From assembly GCA_001574975.1 (NCBI GenBank), contig KQ965831.1, positions 72,214-136,213 on the forward strand: a stretch of 64,000 nucleotides of DNA, written 5' to 3'. Shown piece after piece: positions 42,468 through 53,254 of this stretch (positions are counted from its first letter, which is position 1; each line of letters begins with the position of its first letter). The translations under genes were made by a program, and so were the position numbers. Under the pieces are notes generated by a model. The model did no database searches. It was given only the letters and a program-made list of their open reading frames with translations, and was not told the origin of the DNA. Origin of the DNA: Gonapodya prolifera JEL478. Lineage: Eukaryota; Monoblepharomycota; Monoblepharidomycetes; Monoblepharidales; Gonapodyaceae.

Positions 42468-44931
42468 TCACACCTTCACTCTCAGCCTCCACCCTACCAA
42501 CCGCCACCTCAGCACAAGCATAATGGTCGCCGAAACAATGTACAACGTGCCCGTGTACATCATCACGGGGACAAAGTCCTGGTCGTACCCGGAGGGGGAC
42601 AAAGGGTTTGGCGTGGTGTGGGTGTCGAGAAGTTTCCCGCCGGCGAGGGTTCCCACGAGGGAGCCTGGAGGGGAGTGTGTGTTTGGGGGGGAGGGAAGGG
42701 AAGCAAAGCGTTGGAGGGAAAGGAATACGTTGTGGTTTGAGGAATGGGGAATGTTGCAGGTTGCAAGATGTGCTCACCGACGGATAAGGACAGCAGCACC
42801 ATGCCCATGATAGACGCCGAGTCGTGGTGGCCGAAAATGGACGATATCACGATCGGGACCTGAGAGAAAAATTGCCCGCCCGTCGCCCCGAACTAGATGA
42901 AAGTGGCGCGTGTTAGCTCAGACACGACACGGCCCCGTTCCATCCCGCCTTGTCCCACCCCTCACGCTTTCCAGGAGCGCGCCAGACACACAAGACACCC
43001 ACCACCATCGCAAACGCCACCACACTCCCCAAACTCCTTGCATTCGGCCACAGCGTGAGACACAGAACGCCACCGACATAGTTACACGCCAGGAACACGT
43101 TCACGGGCCCGATTCGGTCCATGAGCAGGCCGTACACGACCCGTGTCGGCGCTGTGACGGCGAATTGGAGGCCTAAAATCAGGGCGGCGATTTGGGCGTC
43201 GATGCCGATGGAGATGGCGTATGCTGGGGTGGGTGGGCGGGGCGTGGAGGAAGGGGCGGAGGTTAGACGGCGGTGTCGGTGGGAGGTCGGCGGTCGGCAG
43301 TCGGCGACTCAAGGGGTGTAGTGCGAGGGAGGGCAGAAAGATGACGACAGCAACTCACAGCTCATAAAGAACTGCGGCAGCGGGTACGCAAAGTACATGA
43401 TGACCCCGGAGAGGAACAGTAGGACGAATCGCACGTCGCGGAATGCGTGGATGTTGAAGAGTTTGCCATTGGGCTGCAGGGTGCAGGGTGCAACAAGCGT
43501 TCAGCGAAGACAGAGACTAGAGGCAAAGTCCAAATGCTACCTCACCTTTGGTGGGAGCCGCGTTCGGACAAAGTAGGATGCGGGGACCATTACTGTATTG
43601 AGTTGGAGATGGAAGCAACCATCAGATATTTCATTTTGTGCGTGAATGAATTCGGAATTCGGACGCACCAACGAGGACGATGAACCCTGTTATTCGAAGC
43701 GTCCACGGCGGACCGAATCGATCCAGCAGGTATTGCGTGAGATTAGCTGTGTGACGTACGAGTCCATTCAGCTTTTCAACAACACCCCCTCACCCATCAC
43801 CCGCCCATCTCCTTCCCCGAGCTCCACGCAGACGCAGACGCACGAGTACTCACTCAACGCCAGCCCACCCATCCCACCTCCCGTCATGGCCACGCCCATC
43901 ACCATCCCGCGTCTCCGCTTGAAGTATTGCGGTATTGCAGCCATTGCGACCATCCAGCACCTTTGACCAGGCGGGAGTTAGTATGGATGGTACAAGTTGC
44001 CGAAAATAGGTTTGAGACGTTGTGGGACGTGGGACGTGGACATGGTATCTATCATTCACGCTTCACGAGGGGGTCATTCGGTCCCATACTCGCCCCGTGA
44101 TGAATGAATTCCGCTTCGCGGGCAATTTGCCTCCGGCAGACACCCTCGGTCAGCGCTAACGCGCTTAGGCCTCGGGGCTCGCTGCGCTCGCGGGGCTCGG
44201 TCTTCCGTGCTTCGCACTCCAAACCTCGCGGACTCCCCCCCCCTTATACGCACCCCTGGCTGCTGACCCCTTGCGCTGCGCCTTGGAAGACAATCAACAG
44301 CGGGAGCATATTTGGCCCGGCGAACGATGTCACCAAGTAACTTCCTCCAAGAAAGACGGCTGAGATAAACACGACGATTCGGTATCCGTGTCTGTCCGCC
44401 ATGGACCCAAGCAGAGGACCTGCAGCAAAGCCGGCTGCATTCGCAAGCCCACCCGTGAGGGAGTATACGGATTGCGGTGTGCCGGGGTAGGTGTCGTTTC
44501 GGAAGTAGTATCGCTTGATGTCAAGGATCGTGCGTGGCAACAGAAGAGCGGTCAGGTCGCATTGGCGATTGAATGGGAAAGGACGTGGCACTCACGAGGT
44601 ATATTGCCCAGACGTAGATGAGCCCCACACTCATGAACGAAATGAACCAGTCTTGTGGCCGTCGATATCGCATTAATTCGATGGTGTGAAACGCGGTCCG
44701 ATTGCACCCACACGCGCCCACCACGCCCCACGCTTCAGCGCCCCCCTCTGGCGGCGCGTCTTCCTCGGGAGCCGGAGCGGGGGATAAACGATCCGTCTTC
44801 GATGCCGCCCCCGCAAGGAGCTCCTCCTTCACCTCCCCCTGCGAGACCAAAGACTCTCCCGCCGCATCCAGCGCATCCGTTGCCCCGCTCTCCGGGGCCT
44901 GCAGAGAGTGGGAGTCGTTCTGCGTCGCCAT
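42468..44931 (-). CDS. Major-facilitator monocarboxylate-type transporter
   Basis: Nine exons: complement(join(42468..42664,42778..42892,43003..43223,43359..43473,43546..43592,43669..43746,43854..43960,44254..44513,44596..44931)), 491 residues, all phases closing. After an acidic, Pro-rich N-termin of about 80 residues, helices follow in pairs. WFISFMSVGLIYVWAIYL and GPLLGSMADRHGYRIVVF (the D-R-x-G-x-R loop 2-3 type motif) are followed by IPQYFKRRRGMVMGVAMTGG, the MCT-family helix 4-5 signature. The second half starts after a cytoplasmic loop (RTRLPPK...NIHAFRDVRF), with VVYGLLMDRIGPVNVF repeating the loop motif. The family (MCT/SLC16-like) moves monocarboxylates and related compounds across the plasma membrane with protons. 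Substrate unknown. Intron 43961-44253 is unusually long. Confidence 0.88.
43961..44253 (-). other. Enlarged intron with palindromic GC-rich insert
   Basis: This MFS intron is 293 nt while the others are about 70-115 nt. 44100-44225 is packed with CGCTGCGCTCGCGG- and CTTCGCGGG-like pieces resembling those at 25185-25660, so a small non-coding element may have inserted. Confidence 0.4.
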
Positions 44932-45236
44932 CGTGGCCTGATGGGCGTGGTGCAACGGTGAGGGTGCAGGGGCGGATGAACTGTGCTTCCGCGACCAAAT
45001 GTGGAATGGTTGTCCCGCCCAAGGCAATCGTCGTTTTGGGAAAAAATACATTCTAACTGGACAAATGAAACTAGAGTTATCTTCCCATAAGCGACGCAAG
45101 ATTTTCGTTTGCTCTCTCATTTCTGGGAGCGGAACAGTTCCCCTATGAGACATCCGTTGGAAATGTCTGACAGCTGGAAAGTTCATGAATTACCAGAGAG
45201 CCAGGAATTCGGAAATACCTGCCTGCTTCCGTCTTA

Positions 45237-45354
45237 GGACACGCGGAGTCTGTTTGGGGTAGGGAAGAGGCAGAAACACGTGTTGAGTAATGTGGCGACT
45301 TGGAGGCCATGGGGACGTCACTCCCATTCGCTCTATGGCACACCCCACTACTTT
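45237..45354 (+). repeat. Copy of the 41175-41293 gene flank
   Basis: Degenerate duplicate of the 3' flank of the Ala/Pro-rich gene, without coding sequence before it. It now sits upstream of the minus-strand MFS gene. Confidence 0.8.
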
Positions 45355-45639
45355 ATAAACACGACAAAGGGTAGCGTACCTTGAGTGTGCACACCATGCT
45401 CTGCAAATCTTTCGTTCCCTTTTTTTCTTGCTCCGGTGCGGTTGCAGGCCGAGTGAGGCCTTCACCCAGCAGCGCAACACCGAGAAAGATTCGTATCGTG
45501 GTGAGAATGATGAGAATACCATTTGTAATTCAGAATTCCATAGTAAAAGTGAAATTGCAGCTCGACCGTGAGCGGCCTCCGCTAAGGGACTATCATACGA
45601 CTCGTGGTGGTGAAATATGGGCGTTCCAAACGTAACTGG

Positions 45640-46840
45640 TTGGAGTTCATCAGTGGATTTGGATGCTGAGTGCTGACGTCAGCATCATTCAGTCTCCAGC
45701 TGTATCAGGAAGGGAAGTCACCCTTAATATTCTTCTGGGCGAGAGAACCGTCACGTAGCTCTATCTATGTTCGGCGCCAGTTTGTCGTCCCAAACCTTAC
45801 TCGTGTTGGGATGCAAATCTTCCCTGTGCAATGATGACTTCGATACTGTTGCAGTCGCAAACATTCCACTTCATGAATAACAGACAAAAGGAATTTCCTC
45901 TCAGCACACTATCAAGTAATCTACCTTCTGATATGTTGTGACATGATCTCTATTTGGCGATGAAGGTCAACAAGATGTGTACGTCTTGTGAGATTTTGTG
46001 TGGCATAGAAAGTTGGAAGCTTTTGGCTTGCGGGATCGGAGATAGGCGCAACAAAATAACTCTTCACTGCTTTTCTACTTGGCTTCTTCCATTAGGATAC
46101 AAATGAATGTCACTTCCGCTCGCGCCTCTTCCCTACTCCCCGTGATTCAGTCCACACGAGACTGTGTTTTTCACGAAGGTACCTTATTTGCGCCTGCTTG
46201 TGGGTTGTGTTCGCTTTGATATTTTGCCGCGGGAAACACGCCATTCATTGATAAATGAGAAAAAAGAAAAATCTGACAGCAAGATTTCATTTTAGTTTTC
46301 CTTGCGAGGTGTTGTGACTTGATCTTTATTTGGCAACCAAGGTAAACAAGACAAAGTCCTGTTTGATCTTCAGTGGCATAAATATACGTACGTGTTCACA
46401 ATGTACCGGGGAAGGAGCCCATGCCCTTGTCTTTGTTCAACGTTTTGCATCATAAGTGGCACTACATTTTGAAAGCAAATGATGTAGCTCTCGCGTCCTT
46501 TCCTTTTGTGGAGCGTGTCTGTGGCGTCGGGCAAGTTCCACTGACAAATTGGGCCTGTGATTACCAATACCGACTCTGCAATGCTTGCCCAGTTGTTGGA
46601 CTCAACGTTAGGTTCAGATGCTGACGTCAGCATCGTGAGGTTTGGAACTGTATTGCGGTGGAGAAGAACACTTCAGAATTCTTTGGGGCAAGAACATTGT
46701 TGTATGGCTGCATCAACGTGTCGCGCAAGCTCGCCAAGCTCAAAGTTGGGATACAAATCTCCCCTGTTGCAAAAAGATACTGCAATACTGATGCCACAAA
46801 AACCTTGTTACTCAGATGTACATAGTAAGATGTAATGTGC
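45640..46840 (+). repeat. Diverged duplicated blocks with CRE-like palindromes
   Basis: Block A occurs at about 45640-45870 and 46590-46830, block B at about 45935-46015 and 46308-46385. Order along the strand is A-B-B-A, all in the same orientation. Each A block contains a palindrome around TGACGTCA: TGCTGACGTCAGCA at 45671-45684 and GATGCTGACGTCAGCATC at 46617-46634. The rest of 44932-47268 has no other gene. Confidence 0.65.
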
Positions 46841-46910
46841 ATAGAACTCACCTGCAGGAACGTGATGCCAAACTTAGGGACGTCCTGCAGGTGTGCACAT
46901 CTAAACCCGC
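46620..46910 (-). pseudogene. Two-exon gene relic ending in the duplicated A block
   Basis: On the minus strand a frame reads DVPKFGITFLQ, then a GTGAGT...TTGCAG intron, then YLFATGEICIPTLSLASL, ending at a stop near 46622. The intron's 5' end is the repeat seen at 1-50. The other A block contains a decayed version. Product unknown. Confidence 0.35.
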
Positions 46911-47268
46911 GGCCACAGTAGTGGCACAGCAGCTAATACCCAACACTCATACTACACTATATACTCCACGTTAGTGGATGTCAGTGTGACATTGCTGCTG
47001 TGTTGTGCAAGATGATTCAATGGCCATTGTAACAGGACGTTTCACAAGAACAGAGCCACAAAATGCAATTTCAAAAGAGCATTCCAGATGCAACAACGCA
47101 AAGAGCAGCTATTAGCAAAGCTACCTCCCAGAGCTTCTATTATTTGAATTATTGGCGTGAGACCACAGTTCTTGAAAATCTCCACCTCTGTTCAAGGCAC
47201 AGGCATCCTGACTTGAGCGATCATGAATCTGTCCTCTGTTCTCTGATTGTCATGGGAACCAGCCAACA

Positions 47269-49411
47269 GTGCCATCCTTATTCCACAAAACCCAAATATC
47301 ACATCCTGTTCAAAAGGCATTGAAGAAGGCCATCACGTTCCCATTCAAACTCCAACTGTTTATCTCACTCCAATGCCCATTTGTCTTCTTGTATGGATCC
47401 CTGCATCTGGTATTGCAAATGTGGCAGAAGGTAGCCCTCATGTCTATGAAAGAGTTGGTTGTTTGAATGATTCGGGACACCGACAGCAAGATTCTTGCTG
47501 TCAATGTGACCCAACTGAAGCGCAAGGGGCACCTCAAAGGTACCTTAGAGGACTTTGAAACTTGGGTCATGAAAGAGGTTGATGTGGATGAGTGCGACAT
47601 GTCAGTGCTCATTGACATTTTCCAGGAGTTGCGAAAGGGCATCATCAATATGTTTGATCAAGACACAGCAACTAAGAGTGTCGCAAAAGAGACCATTGAG
47701 CATCGGTGGGCTGCACTTCTTAGAGGCTTGTGGATCCAGGATATTCAAAGGCTTGCCTGTGTGCTTGCAAACATTGATATCTCTGTGGACGATTTGGACC
47801 AAGAATTCATCATTACAGAATCTTTCAGTCTGTCAATTGGCTGAGTTCTTTGCCAGGGCAGATACCTCACCCCGGTATCTGTTCAGAGATTGTTGCATGT
47901 GCTGTATACAAATCGTGGGAGCCTCACGTTTCCTCAGATGTGGGCTGAAATCGCTCTGGCAGAAGATTGGCTGGCTTTTGAACTTTGTGCAAAGTCTGGT
48001 TGTGATGCTGCTCAGAATGCTCCACAGGCACAAGTGTCCAAGAACGTCAAGGAATTGTTTCTTCATTAGATCCAGTGCGCTCATGCCACAGACATGTTGA
48101 CCATGCCTGAGAACCTTGCCATTGCACAGGATGATGCAAAAGAGTTTCTGGCAATGGAAGAGCTGGTGCTAGCCATGGGTGCACTGCGATTCACAACCCT
48201 GACTGGAGACATTATCTGGCGGATGAAGCTCACTGATGTCAATACAGTGGAAATCATCAGAGGTCTTCAGTGAGTTTATAGCAGCTTTGACCTCTCAAAA
48301 CAGTTTCTTCTTGCTTGAGGTGTAAACGCTGCAAAGCTCCTATCCAAGCTGCACATAAAGATCCAACCATTGTGATAACCAAGATTTTCTTCACAGCAAG
48401 GAATCTTAACTCAACAAAAACTGGCGGCCACAACTATATTTGTGCAATGTTGGCAGTCCTGCTTTATCTGAATGAACCATACACTGGATCAGTATCCACA
48501 CCTACCTTACCTAGTTTTGCAGACCCAATGGTAGACACAATCAAGCAGATCTTTACATCAATGTTCCCAATGCCAGGAACAGATTACAATGGATATTTGT
48601 AGGCTTTCAATGCTGATTTTCCTCCTTTGTTTTAACAATGGGCGTATATTCCTGACATGCAGCACTGACAAAAACCTTGCTTCTCAACAACAATTCTGCA
48701 CTGGAGCAATCCTGGAACCTTTTGCAATGGTCTTGTGTTGATTTCATTGCTAGGCACAGGACTGGTTGCTTTACTTTTGAGCAAGGCAACTGAGTGACGT
48801 TCCCACATGGGTTGCCACCTCTTGGGGGACCCGCTCAAAGTCGCTGAGAGAAATTTATCTCCTGTGTTCAAAATGATGTGTGATGGTGAAACACGCATTG
48901 GAGGGTGATTGTGCCCACAATGACAGATGATGAGATGGATGGGATGTTGCTCAGTGTTTGGGAAACGCTGTGGATTGGGTTGCAAACTTAGGAGAATAAT
49001 CTTGATTGTATTGAATTTGACGACAATGCTCCTGTTGCAGCCATGAGAAGCGTCAAAAGAACCATTGTTGCATCTCTTATTCAAGTCACTGGAGCTGTCA
49101 GATGGGTAGCTTGGTCGTGGTACGTTGACAGCTCATGTGTTGCATTTCTTAACACTTTCTGACACACCCATCACTCATGCTGCACGCGCTTTGCTTTGAC
49201 TCTGCATGATCTAACTTCGGGGCAACAGTCAGCTCTGTCGCCAATAATCCAATCCACCAATGACCCCGAACGATGGAACAACTTGGTTCGTGTACTCAGG
49301 CTTGCTGACCGCTCGAACGCAAGCATATGCGAGATCATGACTCAGATGAATGTGATGATGGGAGCTGCCAAGGTCGCGCAATGGATTCAGGCAATGATAT
49401 CCTATCCATAA
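47269..49411 (+). pseudogene. Unrecognised multicopy family, copy 2, decayed
   Basis: This aligns along its length with the copies at 29477-31602 and 55332-57040 but lies on the plus strand. Matching landmarks are ITFPFKLQLFISLQC, MIRDTDSK, KRKGHLKGTLEDFETWV, LAIAQDDAKEFLAMEELV, LNEPYTGSVSTP, SVWETLWIGL, VKRTIVASL and NDPERW...RVLRLADRS. Several stops break it. The first (about 47473) sits where copy 1 has Arg, so a CGA-to-TGA transition explains it. The last exon follows an intron in the shared position, and the stop (TAA at 49409) matches copy 3. The retained intron shows it arose by DNA duplication, not retroposition. Confidence 0.65.
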
Positions 49412-50452
49412 ATCACATGCGAGGTTGTGGCCCGACTCTGCGACTTTTTGTTGGGAGTCTGGGACTGATCAGCGCTGGACTTGTAGCAGTAAAGAAACTT
49501 CTTGTGGTTTCCAAATTGCAGGCAATATATATTGAAAAACGCAGTATATTGAATCTTTGCAATCAATGGTCTTTCAAATCAGATTTCTCCTGGGCGTCGG
49601 CAAGGATCTGTTGCAGTGGTACAAGGAAATACAGGAACATGAGGTCGACGCTATTGGCGAGTCCAGACCCGCCTCACCTTGAGGATGCCAACCTCCTTCA
49701 AAAGCACAATCCCATGGCATTACCACCCCGCGGGGTCCTTGCGCACCGCGCCTGACGTGATGTCCCCCAGCATCACCTCACCACACCGCTCCCTTATTGG
49801 GGACACCGCAGCGGGTGACATTCCCTCGAGGCAGCAGACACACTCGCCACACGCAGCCACCGCACACCGCCACGGAAACTCTCTCGGAACGTGGTCACTA
49901 TGGAACCGCCCGCGGCATCGGATCCCGCGTCCCTCCAAGGTTCAGGTCGGCACCCCGACTCTCCGACCTCCGAGAAGGGCGAAGCGGCGTGGCGGAAAAC
50001 AAAAAAATGCAAAAAGCAAAAAGAGAAAATGACTAAGGGAAAGTAAAAGGGAAAGACAAAGACGAGCGGCCCCCGGTTGACCTCGTCCCCATCCCACGAA
50101 CGCCACCGCGCAAAAACCCAAAACCCATACCGTAGAAAAATGATGCAAAACCAAACTCGTTATAGATTCTCTACATCGCTAATCCCAACACTCGAGTCGG
50201 CCGCCACATTATTACACCGGACTCGTCGTCATACTAGGATCAAATATATAACAGGGGGAGCACGACACGCTCGCGGACGACCTTGATCCTTTCACACACT
50301 CATCTTCCCCACCCTCCTCATACGCACCTCCTCGCCCTCCTCCCCGTGACCACCGATCCCGCCCGTGCCCCCCCACGTCGTGCAGTCTAGCCCAAACAAA
50401 AAACACACTCGCTCCCAAATGTCCATGGACCATGTCCAGCGTCGACCCTCAT
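49412..50452 (+). other. Intergenic, no gene seen
   Basis: Holds the 3' flank of the minus-strand BTB gene; no supported coding sequence. Confidence 0.45.
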
Positions 50453-53254
50453 CTAGGGCGACATGACGGCCTCCTTCGAGAAAGGCCCGCCCGAGCCCAA
50501 CCACCCTTCCAGCACCGACTTCACGTCCAGTCGCCCTCCCCCTCCCCCTCCTCCTCCTCCTCCTCCTGGTAAACCTCCCGACCCCGGCCCACCTCCACCA
50601 AACCCATTCGCGCTCCCGTTGGTCATTCCCATCCCCCCACTCCCCGTTCGTACCGATCTCGTCCCGCTCCCCGTTTCACTTCCGTAACTCCCATCACTCC
50701 GCCCATTCAGCGACCCGTACTGGCCCGACCCCCCGTGGTACGCCATCACGGGGCTGTAACTTCCATTCATCGTCCCGTTCCCGTTCACGCCCGTATTCGG
50801 CGACCCTCCGCCCCCTGAGTTGGCGCCCGTGGGCCGGTACTGCAGATACGGCGACTCGGGCGGTGCGATCTGCGGCGGCTGTTGGGGTTGACCGGGGGAC
50901 CGGGGCACGTACCCGCTCATGCTCGGTCGCCCGGGTCCGGCCTCGTACCCGGCTCCCCTGGCGTCGAACGATTGTCGCGCGTCCATGGACGGTCGCGCGT
51001 CGGTCGATCCGCGGGGGTCCATCGACAGTCGGGGGTCCATTGATAATCGCGGGTCCATCGACATCGACACCCTCTGGTCCATTGATCCCCTGGCATCCAT
51101 CGACCCCCGCATGTCCATGCTGCCCCTAGCAGCCATGATCGTAATCGCGTCCGCGCTCGACGTCCTCGAAATAATACTCGGCGGGGACATCAGCGTCCCG
51201 CCCGATGACGGCGACGACGTGGAACGGTCCAGGAGGGTCGACCCCGACGAGGCGTACGTCAGCGTCGACATCGAGGTCAAGTCGGAAGCGGTGCGGACGA
51301 GGTTGTAGGGTGAATTTGAGGGGCCCCCGCGGGTTGGGGTGCCGTTTTGGGAGTTGCTGCGGAGTCTGGTAGGTGGAAGGACGGCAGGGGTGGGGTGGGC
51401 GTGAGTAAACGGAAGCAAACAAGGGGTTTAAGGCATCAACCTCGAACCAAGCCCCCACACACGGACTCACTTCAAAAACAACGCCTCCACCACCCTCATC
51501 TTCGGAGCAATCCCCTCCACATCCGCTCTCTGCAGGACCTCCAGCGGGAGCTCCGTGAACTGCACGCGGTCCCACAAATCCGTCCTCGCGGCCTCGTTGA
51601 GCCACGGCTTGGTCCGGTGCACGGCAATGTACCCGCGCACCAGTGTGTAGGTCTCGCTCGGCGTCCACAAGATCGCGCTCGGGACCGACCGCACACGACC
51701 GTCGGAGGAGATGGACACGGGGCTGGCGCTGCCGGCGCTCGAGGGGGGGTTGGTCGGTCGCGGAGAGGGGGCGAGCCCCGTGGCGTGGTCGGCGGCGCGG
51801 AGGAAGAATTCGATGGAGGATCCGGAGAGGGCGGACGGATCTTCCTTGAGCACCTCGGCGGCGGCGTCGAGGATGGCGTGATGCGGGGTTCCAGGCATGC
51901 GCCAGAGCCGTTCGAGGTCCTGGATCTCGGCGCTGGCGAACGACACGCGGGACCACAGCGCGGCGGCGGCGTTGGCGGATAGGGGCATGTTTGTGCGCTG
52001 CTTGACGTCAACAAAGTTGCGGACGAGGGCCAAATGGCTGGACCGCTCGACGTGGTCCAGGATGTGCGCCAGGGCCTCCGAGCTTGTGATGGCCAGCACG
52101 AGCTCGTCCGTGTCGGGGCTCCCGGCGACCTCCACGAGCCGCTTTGTCGCCAACTGGGAGATCTCGGGCTCCTCCCACCTCCCCGCCTGAACGGCGATCG
52201 AGTGCAGTTCGTCCGGTGGCGTGTCGGCGTCAGGGTCCACGAGCGAGTCGCGCAGAACGAGGTCGTAGTGGGAGCGCAGTTCCGTGAGCTCGAACATGTG
52301 CGAGATCCGGTGGATGCCCAGGATGAGGTCCCATTGTCGTTCGGGGACGGGCATGGCACCAATGTCCATCGTTTCGTCGGAGTAGATGTACCAGAGGATG
52401 AACCCTAGGGCTTCGTGGAGGAGTTCGTGGTCGGGGAAGTGCGGGAGGTCGTACATGGGAATGCCCGTCGCGGAGAGTTCGGTAGGGCGGGTTTGGGTGA
52501 ACAGGTCGTCGAAGAATTGGGAGCGTTGGGCGAGGACGACCCGGTGGGCCGGGAAGGTGCTCAGCTGGAGGATGGTGGGAGTGGAGTGTCGGGGGGGGAG
52601 AGGGGAGGAAGGGGTGGGGATGAGGCGGGGCGAGATGGGGGGAACGAGGAGCGGGTGGTGGGGGTTGGGGCGTTAAGGAGTGAGAGAGAGAGATGGGAGG
52701 GGGCGATGGGAGGACAGATGTCAAACGGAGGATGAGGGAATCCAGTGGGGTAGGAAGAGGAAAGGGGGAAAGGAGGAGAGGAGAAACATCAGCCATCGCG
52801 TCATCGGGACACAAACCACCCAAACACCGAAACACCGGCGAGAGGCGGATCCAGCCGCCTGTCCCTCCCCCTCTCCCATACGCACCTTTCCATCGCTCGT
52901 CCTGACTTTCAGCACTGCATCGACAAACTTTGTCGACTTCAAGAACGGAACAAACCCAATCGACGTCGCCGGCATCTGCTGGCCCCCGACCTGGCCCTGC
53001 GAGGCCGAGGGTGAGGGCACGATGTTGCTGCCTCTACTGGACCGCTTTCCGGGGTCGCGAGACTTTGCCCTCTTCTTCCCCGCGGGCGAACCGGCCCTCC
53101 CCCCAGTCCCACCCCCGTTGGCTCGGCCCCCGCCTCCGCCCCCACTGCCCGACTTGGCGGGCTTGGGCGACACGGACCGCGTGCGGTCGTCGGCGGGGGG
53201 AGGAGGTGGGCGCGGGCTCTTTGCGGAGCGGTGGCTGCCCCCAGAACTGTCCAT
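50453..53254 (-). CDS. BTB/POZ-domain protein 1 with heptad-repeat, Gly-rich tail
   Basis: Structure is complement(join(50453..51365,51471..52564,52886..53254)), 791 residues, phases closing. A basic, Ser/Pro/Gly-rich N-terminus precedes a BTB fold split by the first intron: FLKSTKFVDAVLKVRTSDGK, then LSTFPAHRVVLAQRSQFFDDLF. This is the usual DVxLxV...HRxVLxxRSxFF pattern, and BTB domains dimerise and often recruit cullin-3. An alpha-helical BACK-like region runs to about residue 490. The tail is low complexity: about eight copies of a heptad around SMDxRxS (about 568-625), then Gly/Ser-rich and poly-Gly (50534-50573). It ends KSVLEGWLGSGGPFSKEAVM. It is a paralogue of 57704-59792, with the same two intron positions and phases. 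The first intron is 321 nt. Confidence 0.82.
50957..51127 (-). repeat. 21-nt tandem repeats encoding SMD-R heptads
   Basis: Units such as GGGTCCATCGACATCG / GGGTCCATTGATAATCG recur at 21-nt spacing with substitutions, encoding RGSMDMRGSMDARGSMDQ-like heptads in the BTB 1 tail. Confidence 0.85.

Noticed and set aside
50534-50575. CCT repeat as a regulatory pyrimidine tract
   Set aside because: It is simply the poly-Gly codons of the BTB 1 tail on the minus strand.
51347-51982. Plus-strand Gly/Arg-rich frame
   Set aside because: It is antisense to BTB 1 exon 2, which shows conservation with its paralogue in the minus-strand frame only.
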